A stretch of DNA of 16,860 bases from an uncultured Prevotellaceae bacterium (GCA_937910905.1 CALEPV010000052.1:1-16860), one strand, 5' to 3'; positions 7,014-14,572 are shown, counted from the stretch's first letter. Numbers and translations: made by a program. Notes: generated by a model not told the origin, from the letters alone.

Positions 7014-8293
7014 ATATTCACTACGGTGTGCATGGCCTTGACCATCGACTGGATGGGGACGAACTCATGGCGTCCGTGGAAGTTGAGTCCGCCGGCGAAG
7101 ATGTTGGGGCACGGCAGTCCCTTGAACGACAGCTGGGCACCGTCGGTGCCTCCGCGTATGGGCAGCTCCTTGCACTCCATGCCAGCCTCCTCGATGGCGC
7201 GACGGGCTATGTCGATGACGTGCTCCTTGCCCTCCAGCTGCTGCTTCATGTTGTAGTAGCTGTCGTTGATGTCGGCCTGGATGCTGCCTGCGCCGTAGCG
7301 GGCGGCGAACTGTGCGGCCAGCTCTGCGACGAACTGCTTGCGCTCCTCGAAGCGCTGACGGTCGTGGTCGCGAATGATGTACGACAGCGTGGCCTCCTCC
7401 ACGGTGGCCTTGATGCCTGTGAGATGATAGAAGCCTTCGTAGCCCTCGGTCTGCTCCGGCACCTCGCTGGCAGGCATGGCCTGGGCAAAGGCTGTGGCGA
7501 TGGTGGCGGCGTTGAGCATCTTGCCCTTGGCATAGCCGGGATGCACGCTCAGGCCACGCACATGTATGGTGGCACTGGCGGCATTGAAGTTCTCATACTC
7601 CAGCTCGCCTACCTCCGAGCCGTCCATCGTGTAGGCCCACTCTGCGCCGAAGCGCTCCACATCAAACTGGTGTGCGCCGCGGCCTATCTCCTCATCGGGA
7701 TTGAAGGCTATGCGAACTGTGCCGTGCGGTATCTCGGGGTGCTCCATCAGGTAGAGCATGGCCTCCACTATCTCAGCTATGCCGGCCTTGTCGTCGGCAC
7801 CCAGCAGGGTGTGTCCGTCGGTGACTATGAGGTCCTCGCCCACATGGTGGAGCATCTCAGGGAACTGCTTAGGCGATGACACGATACGATCCTCGGCTGA
7901 TAGCACGATGTCGCCGCCATCGTAGTTGTGCACTATGCGTGGCTTGATGTCGGCTCCGGAGCAGTCGGGGCTGGTGTCGTAGTGGGATATGAATCCTATT
8001 GTCGGCACATTGGACGGCACATTGGACGGCAGGGTGGCATAGATGTAGCCCATATCGTCCATCACCACATCGTCGAGCCCCAGCTCCTCGAGCTGGTGGG
8101 CAAGATGGCGTGCGAACACAAGTTGTTTAGGCGAACTGGGACAATCATCGCATTCCTCGCTCGACTGTGTATCGAAGCTCACATAGTCGAGGAAGCGGTT
8201 TACTAAGCGTTGGATTTCATCCGACCCTTTCCTTGCCTCGGCATAGCCCAAGCAAGCTTGGTCTCTGCTCTCGGCTGCATGAAAACGTTCCAT
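6992..8293 (-). CDS. pepT: Peptidase T (tripeptide aminopeptidase)
   Basis: A cytosolic M20-family dizinc aminopeptidase that removes the N-terminal residue from tripeptides. Expected metal and catalytic residues are present: His104 and Asp106 (ISHYDTSPD), Asp167 (LLGADDKAG), Glu201 and Glu202 (PDEEIGRGAHQ), Asp224 (YTMDGSEVGE) and His406 (LNFHGRHEF). At 433 residues it is about 20-25 longer than usual. The excess is all N-terminal, before RLVNRFLDYVSFDTQS. No in-frame ATG lies near the family's usual start; the only ATG is at 8293 and a TTG occurs at residue 15. An out-of-frame ATG at 8218-8220 sits where the family start would be, so the N-terminus may be rebuilt or misread. The helicase gene overlaps its 3' end. 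Confidence 0.92.
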   Translation of the reverse strand: MERFHAAESRDQACLGYAEARKGSDEIQRLVNRFLDYVSFDTQSSEECDDCPSSPKQLVFARHLAHQLEELGLDDVVMDDMGYIYATLPSNVPSNVPTIGFISHYDTSPDCSGADIKPRIVHNYDGGDIVLSAEDRIVSSPKQFPEMLHHVGEDLIVTDGHTLLGADDKAGIAEIVEAMLYLMEHPEIPHGTVRIAFNPDEEIGRGAHQFDVERFGAEWAYTMDGSEVGELEYENFNAASATIHVRGLSVHPGYAKGKMLNAATIATAFAQAMPASEVPEQTEGYEGFYHLTGIKATVEEATLSYIIRDHDRQRFEERKQFVAELAAQFAARYGAGSIQADINDSYYNMKQQLEGKEHVIDIARRAIEEAGMECKELPIRGGTDGAQLSFKGLPCPNIFAGGLNFHGRHEFVPIQSMVKAMHTVVNICRIVAE

Positions 8294-8329
8294 AGAATCT
8301 TGAATTAAACATCAGCAAGCCCACCCCGG

Positions 8330-8347
8330 CCCCTCCCTGTGGAGGGG
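8330..8347. repeat. G/C-rich hairpin, CCCCTCC-ctgt-GGAGGGG
   Basis: A perfect 7-bp stem with a 4-base loop lies within the predicted pepT 5' leader. Short elements of the type CCCCTCC...GGAGGGG are common between genes in Bacteroidetes and often behave as dispersed repeats; that statement is from general knowledge. Here it is single-copy in the window. Confidence 0.55.
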
Positions 8348-8429
8348 AGAGAATATCAAGACTGCCTGTGGTTAGGAATATGTCAATTTCAAACTTGTAA
8401 TTAGAGTCTCATGCTGCATAGCGGCGTAC

Positions 8430-8461
8430 AAAGGTAAGGTCTTTAGTCTGTTCGCACAAAC
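8430..8461 (-). promoter_or_regulatory. Promoter for pepT (and probably the helicase)
   Basis: On the minus strand TACCTTTG (8437 down to 8430) matches the Bacteroidetes -7 consensus TAnnTTTG exactly, and a TTTG -33 box lies about 20 bases upstream. Transcription would begin near 8423 and give a leader of about 130 bases containing the G/C hairpin. No competing minus-strand match was noticed nearer pepT. Confidence 0.6.
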
Positions 8462-8474
8462 AAACAAGGGGAAA

Positions 8475-8544
8475 TTAGAGTTTAGAGTTTAGAGTTTAGA
8501 GTTTAAAGGTTAGAGGTTAGAGGTTAAAGGTTAAAGGTTAGAGT
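8475..8544. repeat. Heptanucleotide tandem array, 10 units of TTARAGK
   Basis: Ten exact 7-base units follow without a gap: four TTAGAGT, then TTAAAGG, two TTAGAGG, two TTAAAGG and a final TTAGAGT. Only positions 4 and 7 of the unit vary. The array is intergenic, behind pepT and upstream of the ClC gene. Copy-number change by slippage is plausible but cannot be seen from one sequence. Confidence 0.92.
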
Positions 8545-8546
8545 TG

Positions 8547-8609
8547 TTTCAAGTTTCAAGTTTCAAGTTTCATGTTTCAAGATTCAAGATTCAAGATTCA
8601 AGATTCAAG
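8547..8609. repeat. Heptanucleotide tandem array, 9 units of WTTCAAG
   Basis: Nine 7-base units: TTTCAAG three times, one TTTCATG, TTTCAAG again, then ATTCAAG four times. It begins two bases after the TTARAGK array and shares its 7-base period but not its sequence. It ends 98 bases before the ClC start codon. Confidence 0.92.
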
Positions 8610-8666
8610 GGTCTTAGCATCTGGAGAAGCGTTGAGACTCAATTCATAAAAAAAGCCTATGGCCTG

Positions 8667-8698
8667 CTTGCTAAAGTGCATGAAACTCACTTATTTTG
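8667..8698 (+). promoter_or_regulatory. Candidate promoter for the ClC gene
   Basis: CTTG at 8667-8670, 20 bases, then TTATTTTG at 8691-8698 fits the Bacteroidetes promoter with one mismatch per box. The predicted transcription start would be only a few bases before the ATG at 8708, giving a very short or absent leader. It also argues against the TTG at 8696 as a start codon, because that TTG lies inside the -7 box. Confidence 0.4.
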
Positions 8699-8707
8699 CA
8701 CTCGCAA

Positions 8708-10456
8708 ATGATTAAGGTCGCGCACAACAACAAGTTCATGCTACTTCTGGCACTGGCGGTGGGCATACTCACAGCCTGCGCCGGCCTGCTGCTGAAGTGG
8801 CTCATACATCTGATACAACACGTGCTGACCTACCAGTTCACCGACACGGGTGCCAACTGGCTGTACCTGTTATATCCTGTGCTGGGCATTGTGATTACAG
8901 GACTGTTCGTGCGCCATGTGGTGCGCGACGACATAGGGCACGGCATCACCAAGATACTTTATGCAATAGCTCGCAAGAAGAGCTTCATCAAGCCGCACAA
9001 CACGTGGTCCAGCGTGGTGGCATCGGCCATCACCATCGGCTTCGGTGGATCGGTCGGTGCCGAGGCACCTATCGTGCTCACAGGCTCGGCCATAGGCAGC
9101 AACCTGGGTCGCCTGTTCCACCTGAACAACAAGCAGCTGATGTTGCTCGTAGGCTGCGGTGCAGCAGGTGCCGTGAGCGGTATATTCAAGGCTCCCATAG
9201 CGGGACTGGTGTTCACGCTGGAGGTGCTGATGCTCGACTTCACGCTGGGCAGCCTGTTGCCGCTGCTGGTGTCGTGCGTCACGGCAGCGGCTCTGACATT
9301 CATCGTCACCGGCACCGACACCATCTTCGAGTTCCACCTGACCAACGCCTTCAGCGTGGACCGCATTCCGGCCTACGCGCTGCTGGGAGTGTTCTGCGGC
9401 GTGGTGTCGCTATACTTCACGCGGGTGATGAACTGGCTGGAGGACATCTTCCGTCGGCTGGGCAAGCCCTGGCGCCGCCTGCTGCTGGCAGCGCCGATGC
9501 TGAGCATACTCATATTCCTCTTCCCCTCGCTCTACGGTGAGGGCTACGACCTGATACACCTCATACTCAACGGCCACAGCAAGATGGAGTGGTCCGAGGC
9601 GCTGGCAGGCTCGGTTTTTGCCGGCTCGACAGGTCTGCTGCTGCTCTATCTGGGCGGCGTGATGCTGTTCAAGGTGTTCGCCACCACAGCCACCAACGGC
9701 GGCGGAGGCTGCGGCGGTACGTTTGCACCCAGCCTGTTCCTGGGGTGCGTGTCGGGTTTCTTCTTCGCGCTGGTATGGAACGACATCCCCGGCCAGAGCA
9801 TCATCGTGCCGGAGAACAACTTTGCCCTGCTGGGCATGGCAGGCCTGATGAGCGGTGTGATGCACGCCCCGCTCACCGGCATCTTCCTCATTGCCGAGCT
9901 CACCGGCGGCTACGGTCTGTTCCTGCCGCTGATGATAGTAGCCGTGGGTTCCTACCTGACCATCATAGGCTTTGAGCCTCACAGCATCTACACCATGCGT
10001 CTGGCTCGCAAGGGCGAGCTGGTGACCCACAACAAGGATCACGCCATACTGACACTCATGTCGATGGACTCGGTGATTGAGCGCTACGAGGAGCACCTGC
10101 ATCCCGACGACGACTTGGGCGAGATTGTACGGCAGCTGGCGGCCTCGCGCCGCGATGTGTTCCCCGTGGTGGACAAGTCGCAGCGGCTGCTGGGTGTCCT
10201 GTACCTCGACGGCGTGCGGCATGTGATGTTCCGCACCGAGCTCTACCACCGGCTGCACGTGTCCGACCTCATGGTAGAGTCTCCTGCACGCCTCAAGGCC
10301 GGCGACCCGATGGACATCGTTATGTCCACATTCGACGACACCAAGGCCTGGACGCTGCCGGTGACCGACGACAGCGGAACCTTCATCGGCTTCATACGCC
10401 GCTCCCATGTCTTCCAGACCTACCGCACAATGATGCAGGACCTCAGCGAAGAGTGA
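8708..10456 (+). CDS. ClC-family chloride channel/antiporter with C-terminal CBS pair
   Basis: An inner-membrane ClC protein that moves chloride, by channel or H+/Cl- exchange. From the ATG at 8708 it is 582 residues. The membrane domain (about residues 10-430) shows the ClC signatures: GAEAP (117-121) with the external gating Glu119, GIFKAPIAGLVFTLEV (to Glu172, near the internal proton glutamate), GGTFAPSLFLG (336-346) and the ELTGGY helix near 397. The usual GSGIP chloride loop reads GHGITK, so histidine replaces the central serine. Residues from about 445 form two CBS domains (VFPVVDKSQRLLGVLYLDG and LPVTDDSGTFIGFIRRS), which usually sense adenine nucleotides. The gene is alone in its direction and overlaps the convergent SGNH gene by 14 bases at the 3' end. 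Confidence 0.92.
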   Translation: MIKVAHNNKFMLLLALAVGILTACAGLLLKWLIHLIQHVLTYQFTDTGANWLYLLYPVLGIVITGLFVRHVVRDDIGHGITKILYAIARKKSFIKPHNTWSSVVASAITIGFGGSVGAEAPIVLTGSAIGSNLGRLFHLNNKQLMLLVGCGAAGAVSGIFKAPIAGLVFTLEVLMLDFTLGSLLPLLVSCVTAAALTFIVTGTDTIFEFHLTNAFSVDRIPAYALLGVFCGVVSLYFTRVMNWLEDIFRRLGKPWRRLLLAAPMLSILIFLFPSLYGEGYDLIHLILNGHSKMEWSEALAGSVFAGSTGLLLLYLGGVMLFKVFATTATNGGGGCGGTFAPSLFLGCVSGFFFALVWNDIPGQSIIVPENNFALLGMAGLMSGVMHAPLTGIFLIAELTGGYGLFLPLMIVAVGSYLTIIGFEPHSIYTMRLARKGELVTHNKDHAILTLMSMDSVIERYEEHLHPDDDLGEIVRQLAASRRDVFPVVDKSQRLLGVLYLDGVRHVMFRTELYHRLHVSDLMVESPARLKAGDPMDIVMSTFDDTKAWTLPVTDDSGTFIGFIRRSHVFQTYRTMMQDLSEE

Positions 10457-11369
10457 TTGTCTCCCTCAGGTCGTGGGCAAAGATGGCGGAGAAAAGGCGG
10501 GCTGCATCGCCGCACAGATGGGCCTCGTCGCGGAAGTACTCCAGATGGTCGCAGAAGAGATTGGAGGTGTCGTAGTCAAGTAGCGGGATGCCCTGCTCGG
10601 CGGCAATGTCACGAATCACGCCGTAGTATGTGCTGTCCACCTGCGCCAGGCTGGGCGATATGGACAGCACCAGCTGTATGCCTTTGCTGCGGCACAGGCC
10701 GATGAAGCGATGAAACATATCCACCTTGCGATGGTCGGTAACCAGAGCCGGCGGGTAGATAAACCCCGCAGGCGGCGTGCTGACTGCGGGCAGGGGGTGG
10801 AAGCCGCAGTCCTCGTCGGGGTCGGGGGCGGCAAACAGTCCGCCCAGCACCAAGTCGGCATTGGAGTGATACCTATATAAATGCGACAGCTGGTAGAACG
10901 CCGACGTGCCTGCCACGCCGAACATCGAGTCGGCTGCAGCGCAATGCCCGTACAGCGGAGCGAAGATGCCTATTTGGTCGAAGTCGATGCCGGCCTCGCT
11001 CTCGGCGAACTCCGATTCGCCTGTATCCAGACACACGACCTTCGGGCGGTAGTGCTGCAACAGGTAGCTGAGCACCATGTACTGCGAGTAGATATTTGAC
11101 GAGGCATCTATGCCGGCGTTGTACACACTCATGCCCATCGTGTCTGCTATGACGGACGGCACGTAGTGGAACTCGCAGCGCGATGTGCCGAGCAGCACCA
11201 CATCGGCATCCACAGCATCGGCTATCTCGCGGATCTTCTGCACCTTCGTGTAGTGCGTATGCCTGAACGCCCAGGCCATGCCCCAGCTGCCCAGACGGTC
11301 CACGGCCAGCCATGCCGCCGCTATTACGGCGAGGCTACAAGCAAAACGTATGATGGCGCGCTTCTGCAT
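10443..11369 (-). CDS. SGNH-fold, DltD/AlgX-like acyltransfer partner protein
   Basis: A 308-residue protein with an N-terminal membrane anchor or uncleaved signal (about residues 5-24, FACSLAVIAAAWLAVD). The rest would be periplasmic. SGNH-type motifs are visible: LLGTSRCEF with Ser63 as likely nucleophile, the NAG block at 84-86, and FRDEAHLCGDAA with Asp281 and His284 as the catalytic pair. It starts six bases after the MBOAT stop. In known systems (DltB/DltD, AlgI/AlgJ/AlgX) the MBOAT moves an acyl group across the membrane and an SGNH partner places it on the polymer, so a joint role is inferred. The target glycan is unknown. Its 3' end overlaps the ClC gene by 14 bases on the opposite strand. 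Confidence 0.75.
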   Translation of the reverse strand: MQKRAIIRFACSLAVIAAAWLAVDRLGSWGMAWAFRHTHYTKVQKIREIADAVDADVVLLGTSRCEFHYVPSVIADTMGMSVYNAGIDASSNIYSQYMVLSYLLQHYRPKVVCLDTGESEFAESEAGIDFDQIGIFAPLYGHCAAADSMFGVAGTSAFYQLSHLYRYHSNADLVLGGLFAAPDPDEDCGFHPLPAVSTPPAGFIYPPALVTDHRKVDMFHRFIGLCRSKGIQLVLSISPSLAQVDSTYYGVIRDIAAEQGIPLLDYDTSNLFCDHLEYFRDEAHLCGDAARLFSAIFAHDLRETITLR

Positions 11370-11375
11370 AGGGCA

Positions 11376-12782
11376 TCAGAACTGAAAATATATGAATTGG
11401 CTGCTGTCGAACATGCCGAACAGCACTATGTAGGCGATGAGGAGTGCCAGACCGATGTGAGTGGCAGCATAGCGCATCCGCGGCTGCAGGCGCAGGTGCG
11501 GATGCCACTCGCAGCAGCAGTCCACCAGCACTACGAGCAGCAGGCTCATGCTGATTATAGCCATCTCCATGCGGCCGAACAGCGGAGCGCTGAGGTCTGT
11601 AGCTATGCCTGCGAAGATGGTAGCGGCATCGGCCATCGAGTTGGCACGGAACAGCACCCATGCCGCACACACCAGCGTGAACGTTAGCGCCCAGCAGCCC
11701 CAGCGCCACCGTCCGTGCCCTGGCCGGCTCAATCCCAACGCCCGCTCCAGGCATAGCAGCACGCCGTGTAGCACTCCCCAGCACACGAAGGTCCACGCCG
11801 CGCCGTGCCAGATGCCGCTCACCGTGAATGTGACCATCAGGTTCCAGTAGGTGCGGCCCCGACCGGCGCGGTTGCCGCCCAGCGGTATGTAGACATAGTC
11901 CTTGAACCACGTGGAGAGCGACACGTGCCAGCGATGCCAGAACTCGCCCACCGACTGCGAGAGATATGGCTGCCGGAAGTTGGCCATGAGGCGGAAACCC
12001 ATGATGCGTGCTGCGCCGATGGCTATCAGCGAGTAGCCTGCAAAGTCGCCATATATCTGCCAGGGGAATAGCATCGAGGCCAGCAGGTAGGACCCGCCGT
12101 TGTGCTGCTCCAGGTTGTTGAACACCGCATCCACGTAGATGCCGCAGCGGTCGGCCACCACCAGCTTCAGGAAGTAGCCCCACACCATGAGCCGAAGCCC
12201 CTGCATGGCCAGCGGATAGCTGAAGCGGTGCCAGCGCTTAAACTGCGGCAGCAGGCGCGACGAGCGCTCTATGGGACCTGCCACCAGCTGCGGAAAGAAT
12301 GCCACGAAGAGGGCGTAGGTCACGAAGTCGCGCTCCACCCGTGTGGTGCCGCGATACACGTCTATCGAGTAGCCCAGCGCCTGGAATATGTAGAAGGAGA
12401 TGCCCACAGGCAGCAGCACGCTCATCAGCGGCAGCTCCAGCTTGAGTCCCGCGGCACGCAGCGCCCACTCGATGTTGCTGGTGGCGAAGTTGTAGTACTT
12501 GAACAGCAGCAGCACCGCGAGGTTCAGCACTATGCTTGTTGCCAGCCAGCGGCGCCGGCCCGAGGCCGTACTGCTGCGACCGATGCCGATGGCTGCCGCG
12601 TAGGTCACCACCGTGCTGCCCAGCAGCAGAAGCGCATATATGGGCTGCCAGTTCATGTAGAAGTAGTAGCTGGCTGCCAGCAGCATGAGCCTTCGCGCCT
12701 GCAACCGGCTGGCGGGTATGGCATAGTAGATGCATACCACCAGCGGGAAGAACAGTACGAATGCCAGCGAGTTGAACAGCAT
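11376..12782 (-). CDS. MBOAT-family membrane O-acyltransferase, AlgI/DltB-like
   Basis: A polytopic inner-membrane acyltransferase of 468 residues, the usual AlgI/DltB length. It opens MLFNSLAFVLFFPLV with the first membrane helix and has hydrophobic segments throughout. MBOAT signatures are PVGISFYIFQALGY (125-138), FPQLVAGPIER (163-173), YGDFAGYSLIAIG (244-256), EFWHRWHVSLSTWFKDYVYI (280-299) and VSGIWHGAAW (321-330) with His326 as the invariant catalytic histidine. It likely carries acetyl or other acyl groups across the membrane for O-acylation of an envelope or exopolysaccharide. The SGNH gene lies six bases downstream in the same direction. A perfect -7 box stands 30 bases before the start codon. 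Confidence 0.9.
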   Translation of the reverse strand: MLFNSLAFVLFFPLVVCIYYAIPASRLQARRLMLLAASYYFYMNWQPIYALLLLGSTVVTYAAAIGIGRSSTASGRRRWLATSIVLNLAVLLLFKYYNFATSNIEWALRAAGLKLELPLMSVLLPVGISFYIFQALGYSIDVYRGTTRVERDFVTYALFVAFFPQLVAGPIERSSRLLPQFKRWHRFSYPLAMQGLRLMVWGYFLKLVVADRCGIYVDAVFNNLEQHNGGSYLLASMLFPWQIYGDFAGYSLIAIGAARIMGFRLMANFRQPYLSQSVGEFWHRWHVSLSTWFKDYVYIPLGGNRAGRGRTYWNLMVTFTVSGIWHGAAWTFVCWGVLHGVLLCLERALGLSRPGHGRWRWGCWALTFTLVCAAWVLFRANSMADAATIFAGIATDLSAPLFGRMEMAIISMSLLLVVLVDCCCEWHPHLRLQPRMRYAATHIGLALLIAYIVLFGMFDSSQFIYFQF

Positions 12783-12812
12783 GGTGCAGGTGTGTGCTTA
12801 CGTTTCGAGCCA

Positions 12813-12820
12813 CAAAGATA
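12813..12820 (-). promoter_or_regulatory. -7 promoter box for the MBOAT/SGNH pair
   Basis: On the minus strand TATCTTTG matches TAnnTTTG exactly. Transcription would start near 12806, giving a leader of about 24 bases before the ATG at 12782. A TTTG lies upstream, but at 16 bases it is closer than usual, so the -33 box is uncertain. Confidence 0.6.
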
Positions 12821-12897
12821 GCACATATCTGCCACACAAACGTCCACTACCGCTTAGAATTGTTGCCCTACGCCACACCTGTCTGCGCATTATTTCC

Positions 12898-12905
12898 TAA
12901 CTTTG
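12898..12905 (+). promoter_or_regulatory. -7 promoter box for fmt
   Basis: TAACTTTG matches the Bacteroidetes -7 consensus exactly and lies 22 bases before the fmt ATG, which would give a leader of about 16 bases. No good TTTG -33 box was found at the normal distance. Confidence 0.6.
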
Positions 12906-12927
12906 CGGCACAGAACGAAATATCACG

Positions 12928-13857
12928 ATGAAAGATTTGCGAATAGTATTCATGGGAACACCGGAGTTTGCAGTAGAGACTCTGCGGGCATTGGTGGAGA
13001 ACAACTATAATGTAGTGGCTGTGGTGACGATGCCCGACAAGCCTGTAGGCCGGCACCACGACACCCTGCAGGCATCACCTGTCAAGCAGTATGCCCTGCT
13101 GCACGGACTGCCTGTGCTGCAGCCGGAGCGCCTCAAGGACGAGGTTTTCCTGGACGAGCTGCGCAGCTACAAAGCCGACATACAGGTGGTGGTGGCCTTT
13201 CGTATGCTGCCCGAGGTGGTATGGGCCATGCCGCCAAAGGGTACATTCAATCTGCACGCCGCCCTGCTGCCGCAGTACCGAGGTGCAGCACCCATCAACT
13301 GGGCCATCATCAACGGTGAGACACACACGGGTGTGACGACATTCTTTCTGGATCACGATATCGACACCGGCCGTATCATACATCAGCAGGCGTGCGACAT
13401 TGCAGAGACCGACAATGTTGAGGACGTCTACGACCGGCTGATGCACATGGGTGCCAAGCTGGTGATGCAGACGCTCGACGACGTGGAAGCCGGCTGTGTG
13501 CAACCCATAGCACAGGACGACATGCCGCACGGCCAGCTGCACCCTGCCCCCAAGATATTCAAGGACACATGCCGAATCGTCTGGAGCAGACACACGGTGA
13601 AAAGCGCCTACGACTTCATACGCGGCCTGTCGCCATACCCTGGCGCGTGGACCATGCTGCGCGATGCCAAGGGCAGGGAGGCTGTGCTGAAGGTGTACGG
13701 CAGCTGCCGAGAGGTACAGAAAGGCAGCGCGGCCATCCCCGTAACGCTCTCCGACGGCACTCTATATCTGACCGACATACAGCTCGCAGGCAAGCGCAGA
13801 ATGAGTGCAGCGGACTTCCTGCGAGGCTTCAGCATGGAGGGAGCGACGATTTTTTAG
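12928..13857 (+). CDS. fmt: Methionyl-tRNA formyltransferase
   Basis: Formylates the methionine on initiator tRNA, using 10-formyltetrahydrofolate, for translation initiation. The 309 residues are slightly short for the family but complete. The N-terminal Rossmann-type domain begins RIVFMGTPEFAVETL, with the tRNA-recognition loop PDKPVGRHHD (36-45). The catalytic set is Asn108 and His110 (FNLHAALLPQYRGAAPINWA) plus Asp146 (LDHDIDTGRI). The C-terminal OB-like domain runs from about residue 205 and includes SPYPGAWT and a final ADFLRGFSMEGA segment. The ATG at 12928 fits the family N-terminus and the short promoter distance. It stands alone, divergent from the MBOAT gene, with the sigma gene 121 bases downstream under its own candidate promoter. 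Confidence 0.96.
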   Translation: MKDLRIVFMGTPEFAVETLRALVENNYNVVAVVTMPDKPVGRHHDTLQASPVKQYALLHGLPVLQPERLKDEVFLDELRSYKADIQVVVAFRMLPEVVWAMPPKGTFNLHAALLPQYRGAAPINWAIINGETHTGVTTFFLDHDIDTGRIIHQQACDIAETDNVEDVYDRLMHMGAKLVMQTLDDVEAGCVQPIAQDDMPHGQLHPAPKIFKDTCRIVWSRHTVKSAYDFIRGLSPYPGAWTMLRDAKGREAVLKVYGSCREVQKGSAAIPVTLSDGTLYLTDIQLAGKRRMSAADFLRGFSMEGATIF

Positions 13858-13876
13858 TGAAAAATTATGTTCTAAG

Positions 13877-13908
13877 CTTGCACACATCTGATAAAATAAC
13901 TTTCTTTG
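13877..13908 (+). promoter_or_regulatory. Candidate promoter for the ECF sigma gene
   Basis: CTTG at 13877-13880, 20 bases, then TTTCTTTG at 13901-13908 matches the Bacteroidetes promoter with one mismatch per box. The predicted leader is about 65 bases and contains the AACCATCACAT half-site. The same CTTG-N20 layout is seen upstream of the ClC gene. Confidence 0.4.
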
Positions 13909-13957
13909 CAGCGTCAAACCTTAAAATTCATTGCCTATCGAAGCATTATTACTCCTA

Positions 13958-13968
13958 AACCATCACAT
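13958..13968 (+). promoter_or_regulatory. AACCATCACAT element before the sigma gene
   Basis: This 11-base sequence is repeated exactly at 14581-14591, where it forms the right half of a perfect palindrome just after the sigma gene. It lies 10 bases before the start codon, within the predicted leader, where a bound protein or an RNA interaction could affect expression. Confidence 0.45.
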
Positions 13969-13978
13969 TTAGATAGTA

Positions 13979-14572
13979 ATGCATACATATCATCTCGAAG
14001 CCGATGACGTGCTTGTACGGCTTTACGAAGAAGGCGATGACCTGGCGTTTGACATTCTGTTGGAGCGTCACCAGCAACGCATATACAATTATATATTAAC
14101 TATGGTACACAACGAGGACGAGGCCAATGACCTCTTCCAAGATGTGTTTATCAAAGCTGTGACACGCATACGTTCACACCGCTACGTGGAGAGTGGACGC
14201 TTCGGGTCGTGGCTGCTGCGTATAGCACACAACCTGGTCATCGACTCCTTCCGCCAACACAAAAGCGTGATGACCATAAGCCGCGACACCACCGAAGGTG
14301 CCAACATGGAGAACAAGACCTGTCTGAGCGACTTCTCTGTAGAGCAGTTCATATCCAACGAGCAAACCTACACTGACCTGGAGCTGATGGTAAAGAAGCT
14401 GCCACAATCCCAGCAGCAGATAGTGAAGATGCGCATGTACGAAGGGCTGTCGTTCAAGGAGATTGCAGCGCAGACCAACTGCAGCATCAACACCGCTCTG
14501 GGACGTATGCGCTACGCCATACTCAACCTGCGCAAGATGGCTGCACGGCGCGACCTAACCATTGCAGTATAG
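13979..14572 (+). CDS. ECF-type RNA polymerase sigma factor
   Basis: A group IV (ECF) sigma-70 factor of 197 residues that directs RNA polymerase to a stress- or signal-specific promoter set. Region 2 spans about residues 20-95, with NEDEANDLFQDVFIKA (45-60) as region 2.2 and SGRFGSWLLRIAHNLVIDSF (72-91) in 2.3-2.4. Region 4 spans about 135-190, with LPQSQQQIVKMRMYEGLSFK (141-160) followed by the helix-turn-helix EIAAQTNCSINTALGRMRYA. The linker near residues 96-130 is rather long. No anti-sigma factor with a membrane segment follows. The next gene is a convergent exported FMN-binding protein, so how this factor is controlled is not shown. The ATG at 13979 is the only sensible start. Confidence 0.93.
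   Translation: MHTYHLEADDVLVRLYEEGDDLAFDILLERHQQRIYNYILTMVHNEDEANDLFQDVFIKAVTRIRSHRYVESGRFGSWLLRIAHNLVIDSFRQHKSVMTISRDTTEGANMENKTCLSDFSVEQFISNEQTYTDLELMVKKLPQSQQQIVKMRMYEGLSFKEIAAQTNCSINTALGRMRYAILNLRKMAARRDLTIAV

Larger units (their letters stand above)
8294..8707. other. Repeat-rich intergenic region between pepT and the ClC gene
   Basis: These 414 bases separate two divergent genes. From left to right they hold a G/C hairpin (8330-8347), a minus-strand promoter for pepT (-7 box 8430-8437), two heptamer tandem-repeat arrays (8475-8544 and 8547-8609), and a plus-strand promoter candidate for the ClC gene (8667-8698). I see no protein or RNA gene. Confidence 0.8.

Noticed and set aside
6048..7879. 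Long plus-strand frames of about 300 codons opposite the helicase and pepT
   Set aside because: They are shadows caused by high G/C codon use; the residues are Val/Leu/His-rich with no family pattern, while the opposite strand encodes known enzymes.
8003..8030. 12-base tandem duplication in pepT encoding S-N-V-P twice
   Set aside because: The loop has normal length compared with other PepT proteins as I recall them, so it is not clearly an insertion.
8696..8707. TTG start for the ClC gene, adding four residues
   Set aside because: The TTG lies inside the candidate -7 box, so it would not be in the transcript; the ATG at 8708 fits better.
9410..10408. A 332-codon minus-strand frame inside the ClC gene
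   Set aside because: It is antisense to a clear ClC plus CBS protein and shows no domain of its own.
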